Positions 9,152-17,131 of a DNA stretch of 64,000 nt are shown here, in pieces. Source of the stretch: Acrocarpospora phusangensis. Its GTDB lineage: Bacteria > Actinomycetota > Actinomycetes > Streptosporangiales > Streptosporangiaceae. Below the pieces are notes generated by a model that worked only from the letters and a program-made list of their open reading frames with translations, ran no database searches and was not told the origin of the DNA. The position numbers and the translations under genes were made by a program. Within the stretch, counting starts at the first letter, position 1. Every line of letters begins with the position of its first letter. The stretch lies in NCBI RefSeq assembly GCF_016862995.1, contig NZ_BOOA01000049.1, positions 1-64,000 of the forward strand. The letters run 5' to 3'.

Positions 9152-9724
9152 ATGCCTACTGCGCTAGTCATCGTGGACGTGCAGAACGACTTCTGCGAGG
9201 GCGGCAGTCTGCCCGTGAGCGGCGGCGCCGACGTGGCCGCGGCCATCACCGCCCATCTGCAAGCCCACTCCTACGACCACATCGTCGCCACCCGGGACTA
9301 TCACATCGATCCCGGGCCACACTTCTCCGGCACTCCCGACTACGTCAACACCTGGCCCGCGCACTGCGTGGCCGAGACGCCCGGAGCCGACTTCCATCCG
9401 TCGTTCGACACGGCCAAAGTCGAACAAATCTTCAGCAAAGGCGCGCACAACGCCGCCTACAGCGGGTTCGAGGGCACCACGCCGGACGGCGAGAGCCTCG
9501 GCGCCTGGCTCGCCTCGCGCGAGGTGACCCACCTGGACGTGGTGGGCATCGCCACCGACCACTGCGTGCGCGCCACCGCCATGGACGGCCTGCGCAACAA
9601 CTTCAGCGTCCAGGTGCTGCTGGACCTCACCGCGGGCGTGGCCGAGGAGACCACCCACGCCGCCCTGGCCCACCTGGCCGACGCGGGCGCCCGCCTGACC
9701 GGGAGCCCGGTCCTGGGGTCATGA
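9152..9724 (+). CDS. pncA: Nicotinamidase (isochorismatase-like hydrolase)
   Basis: A 190-residue hydrolase converting nicotinamide to nicotinate, the substrate of PncB. The catalytic triad is likely D9 (IVDVQNDF), K96 (SKGAHN) and C138 (ATDHCVRAT). The metal ligands D49, H51 and H57 lie in the RDYHIDPGPHF stretch. Length and motifs fit PncA rather than other isochorismatase-fold enzymes. The 3' end overlaps the convergent helicase gene by 6 bp. NAD salvage function is well supported by the pairing with pncB. Confidence 0.9.
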   Translation: MPTALVIVDVQNDFCEGGSLPVSGGADVAAAITAHLQAHSYDHIVATRDYHIDPGPHFSGTPDYVNTWPAHCVAETPGADFHPSFDTAKVEQIFSKGAHNAAYSGFEGTTPDGESLGAWLASREVTHLDVVGIATDHCVRATAMDGLRNNFSVQVLLDLTAGVAEETTHAALAHLADAGARLTGSPVLGS

Positions 9725-11467
9725 CTTCCGCTGGGCGGCCCAGCGGCGGATCATCGCGATCCGCTCGCGGATCTGCTCGGCCGAGGCCTGGGCGATGGCC
9801 GGCCCGCCGCAGGAGCGGCGCAGGTCGGCGTGGATCACGCCGTGCGGCTGGCCGGTGCGGTGGTTCCAGGCGCCCACCAGGCCGTTCAGCTCCTTGCGGA
9901 GCTCGTGGATGACCTCGTGCGGGGCCAGTTCCGGAGCCTGTTTGGGCTGGCGGCGCTTGGCGGCCTGCTGGTCGGCCTGGCGTTTGCGGAGCAGTGAGGC
10001 CACCTGGTCGGGCTCCAGGAGACCCGGCAGGCCCAGGAAGTCCTCCTCCTCGGGGGAGCCCGCCGCCGCGGCGGTGCCGAACTCGCCGCCGTCGAAGAGC
10101 ACCCGGTCGAAGGTGGCGGAGGCCTCCAGCGTCTGGAAGGGCAGCTCCTCGCCCAGCGCGTCGGGCTGCTTGCGCTCCCGCTGCGCCTCTTCCAGCAGCA
10201 GGTCGTCGAGGCCGTCCTCGTCGCGCTTGCGGTTGAGGACGTGGTCCCGCTCCGCCTCCATCTCCGCCGCGAAGGACAGCAGCAGCGGCACCGAGGGCAC
10301 GAACACCGACGCCGTCTCGCCGCGTTTGCGCATCCGGACGAAACGCCCGATGGCCTGCGCGAAGAAGAGCGGCGTGGAGATGCTCGTGGCGTAGATGCCG
10401 ACGGCCAGGCGGGGGATGTCGACGCCCTCGGAGACCATGCGGACGGCCACGAGCCAGCGGTCGTTGGCGGCCGAGAAGTCCTTGATCTTCTTGGACGCCC
10501 CGGGATCGTCGGAGAGCACCACGGTGGCGCCCTCGCCGGTGACCGCCCGCAGGTGCTTGGCGTAGGCGCGGGCCGACTCGTGGTCGGTGGCGATGATCAG
10601 GCCGCCCGCGTCGGGCATGCCGCGGCGGACCTCGGTGAGGCGGCGGTCGGCGGCGGTGATGACCTGGCGGATCCAGTCGCCCTTGGGATCCAGGGCCGCC
10701 CGCCAGGCCTGGCCGAGCTGGTCCTTGGTGAGCGGCGTGCCGAGGGTGGCGGTGATCTCGTCGCCCGCCCGGGTGCGCCACTTCATCTCGCCGGAGTAGG
10801 CCAGGAAGATGACCGGGCGCACCACGCCGTCGGCGAGCGCGGGCCCGTAGCCGTAGGAGTAGTCGGAGACGCTGCGCAGCGCGCCGTCGCCGTCCTCGGT
10901 GTAGGCCACGAACGGGATCGGGTTGTCGTCGGAGCGGAACGGGGTGCCGGTCAGCTGGAGCCGCCGGGTGGCGGGGTCGAAGGCCTCGCGCACGCCGTCG
11001 CCCCAGGACTTGGCGTCGCCCGCGTGGTGGATCTCGTCGAAGATGACCAGGGTCTTGCGCGCCTCGGTCCGCGCCCTGTGCAGCGCCGGATGCATGGCCA
11101 CCTGCGCGTACGTCACCGCCACGCCCACGTAGTCGCGCGAGGTCGCGCCCTGGCTGTTCTTGAACTCGGGGTCGATGCTGATGCCGACCCGGCCGGCCGC
11201 GTCGGCCCACTGCCGCTTCAGGTGCTCGGTGGGCGTGACGACGGTCACGGCCCGGATCACGCCCCGGCTGATTAACTCGCTGGCGATCCTGAGCGCGTAG
11301 GTCGTCTTCCCGGCCCCCGGCGTCGCCACGGTCAGGAAGTCGCGCGGTTCCCGCTGGAAGTACAGGTCATACGCCTCCTGCTGCCAGGCGCGCAGCTTGG
11401 GCGCCGTGCCCCAGGCGGCCCGATCCGGGTACGACGGCGAGAGGTGAGACGCCGCGGACACGCTCAT
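9719..11467 (-). CDS. DEAD/DEAH-box SF2 helicase
   Basis: About 582 residues from ATG 11467. That ATG has GGGGAG 10 nt upstream; an in-frame GTG nine bases earlier is too close to it. Motif I is ATPGAGKTT, motif II DEIHH, motif III TGTPFR, and motif VI QAIGRFVRMRKRG, so this is an SF2 translocase of the XPB/type III restriction-like group common in actinobacteria. The C-terminal part (about 400-580) is charged and partly helical without a recognised nuclease. No methylase or nuclease partner lies nearby, which argues against a restriction system. The DNA or RNA substrate is unknown. Confidence 0.85.
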   Translation of the reverse strand: MSVSAASHLSPSYPDRAAWGTAPKLRAWQQEAYDLYFQREPRDFLTVATPGAGKTTYALRIASELISRGVIRAVTVVTPTEHLKRQWADAAGRVGISIDPEFKNSQGATSRDYVGVAVTYAQVAMHPALHRARTEARKTLVIFDEIHHAGDAKSWGDGVREAFDPATRRLQLTGTPFRSDDNPIPFVAYTEDGDGALRSVSDYSYGYGPALADGVVRPVIFLAYSGEMKWRTRAGDEITATLGTPLTKDQLGQAWRAALDPKGDWIRQVITAADRRLTEVRRGMPDAGGLIIATDHESARAYAKHLRAVTGEGATVVLSDDPGASKKIKDFSAANDRWLVAVRMVSEGVDIPRLAVGIYATSISTPLFFAQAIGRFVRMRKRGETASVFVPSVPLLLSFAAEMEAERDHVLNRKRDEDGLDDLLLEEAQRERKQPDALGEELPFQTLEASATFDRVLFDGGEFGTAAAAGSPEEEDFLGLPGLLEPDQVASLLRKRQADQQAAKRRQPKQAPELAPHEVIHELRKELNGLVGAWNHRTGQPHGVIHADLRRSCGGPAIAQASAEQIRERIAMIRRWAAQRKS

Positions 11468-11661
11468 CGCGACCACGCTCCCCGCTGATCAGCTGAGCGA
11501 CCGCCGCCATGGCGGTGGGTTCGCTTGCTCACCCGGCCTCCCCGTTCAGTTGTCCACCCGACACGTCGGCCAGAGTAGCCGCCCCCACCGACAAACATGC
11601 CGACCACCGCCGATCCGGTCCCCCTCCGGCCCGCAATCCGCCCCGGCGTCCGGCCTGTCCC

Positions 11662-12327
11662 TCAGCGCACGCCCGAGGTGATGAGGTCGAGGTCGGCGCG
11701 GGATTGCGGCGTGTCCGGATGGGCCAGGCCGAGGATGACGACGCTCCCGCCGGAGGAGGTGGTGAGAAGAGTCACACGCAGATAGGCGGGCCGGTTGACG
11801 ACGTCCCGGTACTCGGCGTGCAGGGCCCGCGTGTGGCCGGCCCTGCCGTTGACGGTGATGGCCTCGTCCTTGACGACGTCCACCTTGTCGCCGTGCAGGA
11901 GCAGCCGCGAGTACAGCTCGGTCAGCTCCACCAGTTCGGCCCGCAGCCCGCTCGGCTCGACCTCGTCACCCGGGCGGATCATGACGATGGCCAGGTCCTG
12001 GTTGGTGGCCACCGTGGTGAAGCCGGTGACCGGGGCCAGCACGCCCTGACGCCACCCCGGCGGGAGCGGGTAGGTGACACCGGCGAGGCCGTCGCTCACG
12101 GCGACCGTCTCGGCGGGCTCGTCGGGGCCGCCCAGCACCGCGAGCGCCGCCACGGTGACCACGGCTCCGGCCGTCAGCAGGGCCAGGACGCTGATCAGGA
12201 GGGTGGCGGCCCAGCGCGGCAGCCGGCGCGGGGGCGCGGTGGGCGTGCCGTACCAGCGGGCGGAGGGGGGCAGGTCCTGGTCGGGCTCACCCCGATCGGC
12301 GGGCGGCCAGACCCTCCCATCGTCCAT
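11662..12327 (-). CDS. Single-pass membrane protein of unknown function
   Basis: 221 residues with a proline-rich cytoplasmic N-terminus, one transmembrane helix at about 39-65 (WAATLLISVLALLTAGAVV) and an extracytoplasmic domain. The pattern YPLPPGWRQGVL and a strand-rich remainder resemble many actinobacterial membrane-anchored proteins with a lipoprotein LpqN- or PASTA-unrelated fold; I assign no family. It is flanked by the helicase on one side and a secreted protease on the other, all on the same strand. Confidence 0.6.
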   Translation of the reverse strand: MDDGRVWPPADRGEPDQDLPPSARWYGTPTAPPRRLPRWAATLLISVLALLTAGAVVTVAALAVLGGPDEPAETVAVSDGLAGVTYPLPPGWRQGVLAPVTGFTTVATNQDLAIVMIRPGDEVEPSGLRAELVELTELYSRLLLHGDKVDVVKDEAITVNGRAGHTRALHAEYRDVVNRPAYLRVTLLTTSSGGSVVILGLAHPDTPQSRADLDLITSGVR

Positions 12328-12395
12328 GCCCGGAGTAATTCACGCCGGAGTCGCGGGAGTCAATCCAGACCGGGCTTTCGGTATGCGCCCGCCGG

Positions 12396-13262
12396 TCAGG
12401 TCTTGGGCAGGCGGTAGGCCGTCCACATCTCCTTCATCCGGGCGGCCTGGCCGGCCGTGAACTCGGACATGCACCGGTCGTGGCTGTAGTCCATGAAGTT
12501 GTGGACGGGGTCGGTGCCCGGGATGGCCGGGCAGGTGTCCTTGTCCTCCGGGCAGCCGTCGGTGGGAAGGCCCTGGGCGGGGGTGTCGGCCACCGAGTCG
12601 CCGGCGGCCTCGCAGCCGTTCTCGAAGGTGTGCAGCAGGCCGAGCCAGTGGCCGATCTCGTGCACTCCCGTGAAGCCGCGGTCGTAGTCGCGCAGCGCCC
12701 CGCCGGGGAGGCTGCGCCAGTCGATGACCACGCCGTCCAGCCGGGGGGAGTTCTTGTACCAGTGCGGATAGGTGGAGTACCCCAGCACCAGCTCGCTGAG
12801 CTGGCCGACGTAGAGGTTGAGCGTGTCCCTACTGCCGCGCCGCAGGCCGGTCTTCATGGCGTCCTCGTGGCCGAGCGGGTCGCGGAACCACTCGCGGTTG
12901 CGGGTCCTGGTGATGCCGCGCAGCTCGAACCTGATCCCGGTGTCGACGCCGCCGAGCTGCCCGCCGTACGCGGAGTTGAGGGTCGCGACCTGGTTCTTGA
13001 TGGCGGCGTCCGAGGCGCCGCGCGCGCCGTCGGTGAGGGCGTGCACCCAGAGCGGCACGGTGATCGCGGTGACCACCATGCGGTTGGCCAGCCGCCCCTT
13101 CACGTACTCGTTGACCCGGGCTATCTCGGCGGGATCAGGCTCCACACCCCGGCCCGACCGGCCCGCCGACGCCCGGCACTCGCGGTCGGCCGCGGCCGGA
13201 CCGGGCACCACGCCCAGCGTGAACAGGCATGCCAAAGAGACGGCGAGTGTACGCCGGGCCAT
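12396..13262 (-). CDS. Secreted M43-type zinc metalloprotease
   Basis: 288 residues with a Sec signal peptide (MARRTLAVSLACLFTLGV, cleavage near AAA-D). The extended zinc motif HEIGHWLGLLH is at about 201-211, followed by a conserved Cys-containing segment, and the Met-turn region is NFMDYSHDRCM. This layout fits the M43 (pappalysin/cytophagalysin) family. Cysteines around the active site suggest disulfides in the exported enzyme. Likely role is extracellular protein degradation; natural substrates are unknown. Confidence 0.85.
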   Translation of the reverse strand: MARRTLAVSLACLFTLGVVPGPAAADRECRASAGRSGRGVEPDPAEIARVNEYVKGRLANRMVVTAITVPLWVHALTDGARGASDAAIKNQVATLNSAYGGQLGGVDTGIRFELRGITRTRNREWFRDPLGHEDAMKTGLRRGSRDTLNLYVGQLSELVLGYSTYPHWYKNSPRLDGVVIDWRSLPGGALRDYDRGFTGVHEIGHWLGLLHTFENGCEAAGDSVADTPAQGLPTDGCPEDKDTCPAIPGTDPVHNFMDYSHDRCMSEFTAGQAARMKEMWTAYRLPKT

Positions 13263-13338
13263 TCATTTCCCCCGATACGACTGGCGGTCCGGCCTCCAAA
13301 CGCTAGCCGTATCGGGGACGATCAGCGGGGATCGACAC

Positions 13339-13584
13339 TCACTCGTCGTCGCCGGAGGGGAGACCCTCGTAGATCTCCTTGCACTCGGGGCAGACCGGGT
13401 ACTTCTTCGGGTCCCGGCTGGGCGTCCAGACCTTGCCGCAGAGCGCGCGGACCGGGATGCCGGTCACGTAGCTCTCGGTGATCTTGTTCGCGTCCGCGTA
13501 GTGCGAGAAACGCTCGTGGTCGCCGTCCCCGTGCGACAGGTTCGGCGTGACATCGCTCTCGGGAAGAATCTTCGTACTGCTCAT
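13339..13584 (-). CDS. DUF3039 family small protein
   Basis: An 81-residue protein with HGDGDHERFSHYA, VRALCGKVW (C49) and YPVCPECKEIYE (C65, C68). The cysteines and histidines could bind zinc. This matches DUF3039, a small conserved actinobacterial family. It has no signal peptide. The function is unknown. It lies between the M43 protease and the MFS pump genes, all on the minus strand. Confidence 0.8.
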   Translation of the reverse strand: MSSTKILPESDVTPNLSHGDGDHERFSHYADANKITESYVTGIPVRALCGKVWTPSRDPKKYPVCPECKEIYEGLPSGDDE

Positions 13585-13658
13585 CGCACCGAGTTTAGTC
13601 GGCGCGTACGGGTACGGCTCCCGCCCGCGAAGGCGAGAGCCGTACGGAAAATGGAAGA

Positions 13659-15224
13659 TCAGCCGATGTGGACCGGGGCGCCCTCGGTCTTGCGGCCGGC
13701 CTTGACCAGCAGGGCCAGGACGGCGGCCACGACGGCGACGCCGGTGCTCACCACGAAGCCGAGGTGCAGGCCGTCCATGAAGGACAGGTGCGAGGCGTTG
13801 GTGATGACGCCGGCCACCTGCTCGGGCAGCCCGGACGGGGCCATGCCGACCGAGGCCAGGCCCTTCAGGCCCTCAAGCTGGTCCGGCGGGATGGTGGCGG
13901 CGGCCGGGCCGAGGTAGCCGGCGTACACGTCGGAGACCTTGGCGGCGACGACGGCGCCGAGGATGGCGGTGCCGAGGGCGCCGCCGACCTGCATGGCCGA
14001 GTTCTGCACGCCGCCGGCCACGCCGGCCAGCTCCTGCGGCGCGTTGCCCACGATGATCTCGGTCGCGCCGACGAACACCGGGGACAGGCCGAAGGCGAGC
14101 AGGGCGAACGGGATGGCGCTGTCGATGAACGCGGCCTCGATGCTCAGCCGGGACATCAGGAACATGGCCGTGGCGGTGATGAGCATGCCGCCCGCGATCG
14201 GGATGCGCGGCCCGAGCTTGCCGATCAGCACACCCGCCAGCGGGGACGCGACGATCATGCCGGCGCTCATGGGGAGCATGCGGATGCCCGACTCCAGCGG
14301 GGTCAGCCCGTGCACGCCCTGGAAGAAGAAGGTGAGGAAGAACATCGCGCCGAACATCGAGAAGGCCATCAGGATCATCAGGCCGGTGCCGATGGAGAAC
14401 GACGCGTTCTTGAACAGGGTGAGCGGGAGCAGCGGCTCCTTGGCCCGGCTCTGCCAGAACAGGAACGCCGCGCCGACCACCACGGTCACGGCCAGGAAGG
14501 CGAGCGTCCCGGTGTCGCCCCAGCCCCACTCGGGCGCCTTGATGATGGCCCAGACCAGCGAGAACATCGTGATCGACAGCAGCACCACGCCCGGCCAGTC
14601 GATCCGGGAGAGCAGCCGCGTACGGCCGTCCCGCAGCACCCACAGGCCCATGGCCAGCGCCACCGCGCCCACCGGCACGTTGATGAAGAACACCGACTGC
14701 CAGCTCACGTTCTCCACCAGCAGGCCGCCGACGATCGGCCCGGCGGCACTGGACAGACCGATGATGCCGCCCCACGCTCCCATGGCCATGTTGAGCCGGT
14801 CACCGGGGAAGGCGAGCCGGAGCAGCGCCAGCGCGGCGGGCTGGAGCAGCGCGCCGAACAGGCCCTGCAGCACGCGGAACGCGATCAGGGCTTCCACCGA
14901 GGAGGTCAGGCCGATGGCCAGCGAGGTCAGCGCGAAGCCGGCCACGCCGATCAGGAAGACGCGCTTGTGCCCGAACAGGTCGCCCAGCTTGCCGGCCGTG
15001 ATCAGGAAGACCGCCAGGGCGAGCAGGTAGCCGCTGGTGACCCACTGCAGGTCGGCCAGGGAGGCCCCGAGCTCCTGGCCGATGACCGGGTTGGCGATGG
15101 CGACGACGGTGCCGTCCAGCATCACCATGATCACGCCGAGCGAGACGGCCAGCAGGGTCAGCCAGGGCCGGCCCTGGCCGGGTTTCGCCGGCGCCTCGGA
15201 TGGTGCGGCCAGTGCTTGGGCCAT
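13659..15224 (-). CDS. MFS multidrug efflux transporter, DHA2 (14-TM)
   Basis: A 521-residue proton-driven exporter of the EmrB/QacA type. The first helices carry VMLDGTVVAIANPVIGQELG and the loop GKLGDLFGHKRVFLIG (motif A). Fourteen hydrophobic segments are evident, and length fits DHA2. It is divergently transcribed from a TetR regulator with paired inverted repeats in the 134-bp gap, so drug- or metabolite-inducible repression is likely. The exported compound cannot be inferred. Confidence 0.88.
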   Translation of the reverse strand: MAQALAAPSEAPAKPGQGRPWLTLLAVSLGVIMVMLDGTVVAIANPVIGQELGASLADLQWVTSGYLLALAVFLITAGKLGDLFGHKRVFLIGVAGFALTSLAIGLTSSVEALIAFRVLQGLFGALLQPAALALLRLAFPGDRLNMAMGAWGGIIGLSSAAGPIVGGLLVENVSWQSVFFINVPVGAVALAMGLWVLRDGRTRLLSRIDWPGVVLLSITMFSLVWAIIKAPEWGWGDTGTLAFLAVTVVVGAAFLFWQSRAKEPLLPLTLFKNASFSIGTGLMILMAFSMFGAMFFLTFFFQGVHGLTPLESGIRMLPMSAGMIVASPLAGVLIGKLGPRIPIAGGMLITATAMFLMSRLSIEAAFIDSAIPFALLAFGLSPVFVGATEIIVGNAPQELAGVAGGVQNSAMQVGGALGTAILGAVVAAKVSDVYAGYLGPAAATIPPDQLEGLKGLASVGMAPSGLPEQVAGVITNASHLSFMDGLHLGFVVSTGVAVVAAVLALLVKAGRKTEGAPVHIG

Positions 15225-15263
15225 GACGGGATACCCCCCAAGTAGAAGTCAACGTGTCGTAAT

Positions 15264-15308
15264 TTATGTCAGCCTCTGCCAGATGACAAATCCTTTTATC
15301 CGACATAA
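15264..15308. promoter_or_regulatory. TetR operator candidates in divergent promoter
   Basis: Two nested inverted repeats lie between the MFS and TetR starts: TGTCA (15267-15271) with TGACA (15284-15288), and TTATGTC (15264-15270) with GACATAA (15302-15308). TGACAA is also repeated directly near 15312. This AT-richer stretch is the probable overlapping promoter and repressor site for both genes. Confidence 0.5.
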
Positions 15309-15357
15309 GGTGACAATCGGCAGTTCGTGAACTTTGGGTTTCAGGGAGGTGACAGGG

Positions 15358-15963
15358 ATGGGTCTGCGCGAGCGCAAGAAGCAGAAGACGCGGCTGGCAT
15401 TGATCGACGCGGCGCTCGACCTGTTCCTCGCACGCGGGTACGAGGCCACGACCATCGATCAGATCGCGGCGAGCGTGGACGTCTCACCGCGGACGTTCTT
15501 CCGGTACTTCGCTTCGAAGGAGGACGTCGCGCTGGCTCTGCAGGCCGACGCCCTGGACATATTTGTAGCGGAGCTGTCCGCCCGGCCCGACGCCGAGTCC
15601 CCCTTTACCGCGATGTCGCAGGCCATGCGGGCGGCGCTGGCCACCGTCGGCCACAACGACGAGGCCGATCACGAGCGGTTCGCGAAGACGTGCGAGCTGC
15701 GGGACCGCCATCCGGCGCTCGTGGCCGGGCAGGCGCGGCTGATGATGGCCCACGAGCAGCGGCTGCTGGCCGAGATCACCCGCCGCAGGGGCGCCGACGA
15801 CCTGCGCTCACACTTCGTGCTCGCGCTGTTCGCGGCGGTCGCGCGGACCTGCTTCGAGCAGTGCGGGCCGGGCGAGATACGCGACGTCGCGGCCCTGGCC
15901 AGGCGCCTGGACGAAACGCTGGTCGTCGCGGGGCAGTCCCTGCGGCCGGGCTGGGACGAGTAG
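15358..15963 (+). CDS. TetR family transcriptional repressor
   Basis: 201 residues from ATG 15358, which follows AGGGAGG; an upstream in-frame TTG lacks support. The N-terminal DNA-binding region has ARGYEATTIDQIAASVDVSP and RTFFRYFASKEDV, the recognition helix pattern of the family. The C-terminal half is a variable helical ligand domain. Its divergent position suggests it controls the adjacent MFS pump and itself through the inverted repeats between them. The inducer is unknown. Confidence 0.9.
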   Translation: MGLRERKKQKTRLALIDAALDLFLARGYEATTIDQIAASVDVSPRTFFRYFASKEDVALALQADALDIFVAELSARPDAESPFTAMSQAMRAALATVGHNDEADHERFAKTCELRDRHPALVAGQARLMMAHEQRLLAEITRRRGADDLRSHFVLALFAAVARTCFEQCGPGEIRDVAALARRLDETLVVAGQSLRPGWDE

Positions 15964-15972
15964 GCGGGAACC

Positions 15973-16551
15973 TCAGTTGAGCTTGGGGTCGTCCGGGTAG
16001 GTGGCGACCATGGCCAGCTCGCCCTGCTGGCGGCGCAGGACCGAGCGCCAGAGCGTGGAGGGGTCCGGATGAAACGTGTCCCCGGGTTCCGAGTCGACGA
16101 CGTACCAGGCGCCTTCCTGGACCTCGTTCTCCAGCTGGCCGCTGGTCCAGCCGGCGTACCCGGCGAAGATGCGCATCTGGGAGATCTCGCCGGCCAGGAT
16201 CTCGGGGGGCGCGTCGAGGTCGACCGTGCCGAGGCGGGAGACGGCGGGGCGGCCGGAGTGCAGGCGCCGCCAGCCCAGCGGTTCCTCGCCGCTGCGGACG
16301 GCGGCCAGCGCCAGCGCGCTGTCGGTCTGGACCGGTCCGCCCTCGAAGAGGACCGAGGGGCCGGAGACGAGCGCGTCCCAGACCGGGAGGACCTGGGTGA
16401 CGGTGATGTCGCTCGGACGGTTGAGGACCACGCCGAGGGTGCCGCCGTCGTCGTCGTGCTCCAGGACGAGCACCACGCTACGCCGGAAGTTCGGGTCGTC
16501 GAGCAGTGGCGTCGCTACGAGCAACCCGCCGACGTAGATCGCGTCCGCCAT
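15973..16551 (-). CDS. YqgE/AlgH family protein
   Basis: A 192-residue cytosolic protein with the family pattern GGLLVATPLLDDPNFRRSVV, LGVVLNRP and RIFAGYAGWTSGQLENEV. Family members are widespread; AlgH has been linked to alginate regulation in Pseudomonas, but the molecular role is not defined. Length is typical. It is convergent with the TetR gene, 9 bp apart. Confidence 0.88.
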   Translation of the reverse strand: MADAIYVGGLLVATPLLDDPNFRRSVVLVLEHDDDGGTLGVVLNRPSDITVTQVLPVWDALVSGPSVLFEGGPVQTDSALALAAVRSGEEPLGWRRLHSGRPAVSRLGTVDLDAPPEILAGEISQMRIFAGYAGWTSGQLENEVQEGAWYVVDSEPGDTFHPDPSTLWRSVLRRQQGELAMVATYPDDPKLN

Positions 16552-16669
16552 ACATCCATGATGAGGCAGGAAGGACTAATCGCGCACGTCACCATGACCC
16601 GTCACTCTATGTTACGAATTGCACACATATGGGCACTGTACGTAGCATGGATCATGATTCGGGGGGATC

Positions 16670-17131
16670 ATGCTGAAGGTCGCGGTGCTCCTGTTGCCGT
16701 TCGGGCTGGCCATGGGCCTGCCAGCCGTCGCGGGGGCGGCGGCGCCGCCCCTGGTGGACTTGTCCGTACAGGACAGGGCTGAGTGTCCGGCGAGTAAGTC
16801 GAGCGTCACCATGGCGGCCGGCGCGGGCCACGGCCAGGTCGGTTTCACCATCTACCGCGACGGCGAGTACGTCCAGGACGGCCTCCTCAGCCCCAACTCC
16901 CGGCGCACCGTCAAGGTCAAGATCCCGCCGGACGCCGCCTCGAAGATCTCCGTCCAGCTGGCCGGCCAGGGCACGGCCAACTACACGGTCGAATCCCACT
17001 GCCGCGCCCGGCTCCCCTTCACCGGCCCCGCGACCCGCCTGTACGGCAGGCTCGCCACCGCGATCGGCCTGCTCATCACCGGCGCCATCTTCTGGTGGTA
17101 CGCCGGCATCTGGCCACGCCAGACCCGGTGA
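16670..17131 (+). CDS. Small sortase-anchored (LPXTG-type) surface protein
   Basis: 153 residues with a signal peptide (LLLPFGLAMGLPAVAGAA) and a short exported domain. The C-terminal sorting signal is LPFTG, a hydrophobic helix (TAIGLLITGAIFWWYAGIW) and a short basic tail ending RQTR. Two cysteines in the exported domain may pair. The start ATG follows GGGGGGATC. These features predict covalent attachment to peptidoglycan by a sortase, though no sortase gene is in the window. The exported domain is not recognised; a Trp-rich helix before the tail could also keep the protein membrane-bound. Confidence 0.7.
   Translation: MLKVAVLLLPFGLAMGLPAVAGAAAPPLVDLSVQDRAECPASKSSVTMAAGAGHGQVGFTIYRDGEYVQDGLLSPNSRRTVKVKIPPDAASKISVQLAGQGTANYTVESHCRARLPFTGPATRLYGRLATAIGLLITGAIFWWYAGIWPRQTR

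Noticed and set aside
9719..11467. Type III restriction or other defence helicase
   Set aside because: The helicase motifs fit SF2 broadly, but no methylase, nuclease or other defence partner is adjacent.
13668..15245. Long plus-strand open frame opposite the MFS gene
   Set aside because: Composition is rich in H, R, G and D as in GC-rich antisense frames; the minus-strand transporter is unambiguous.
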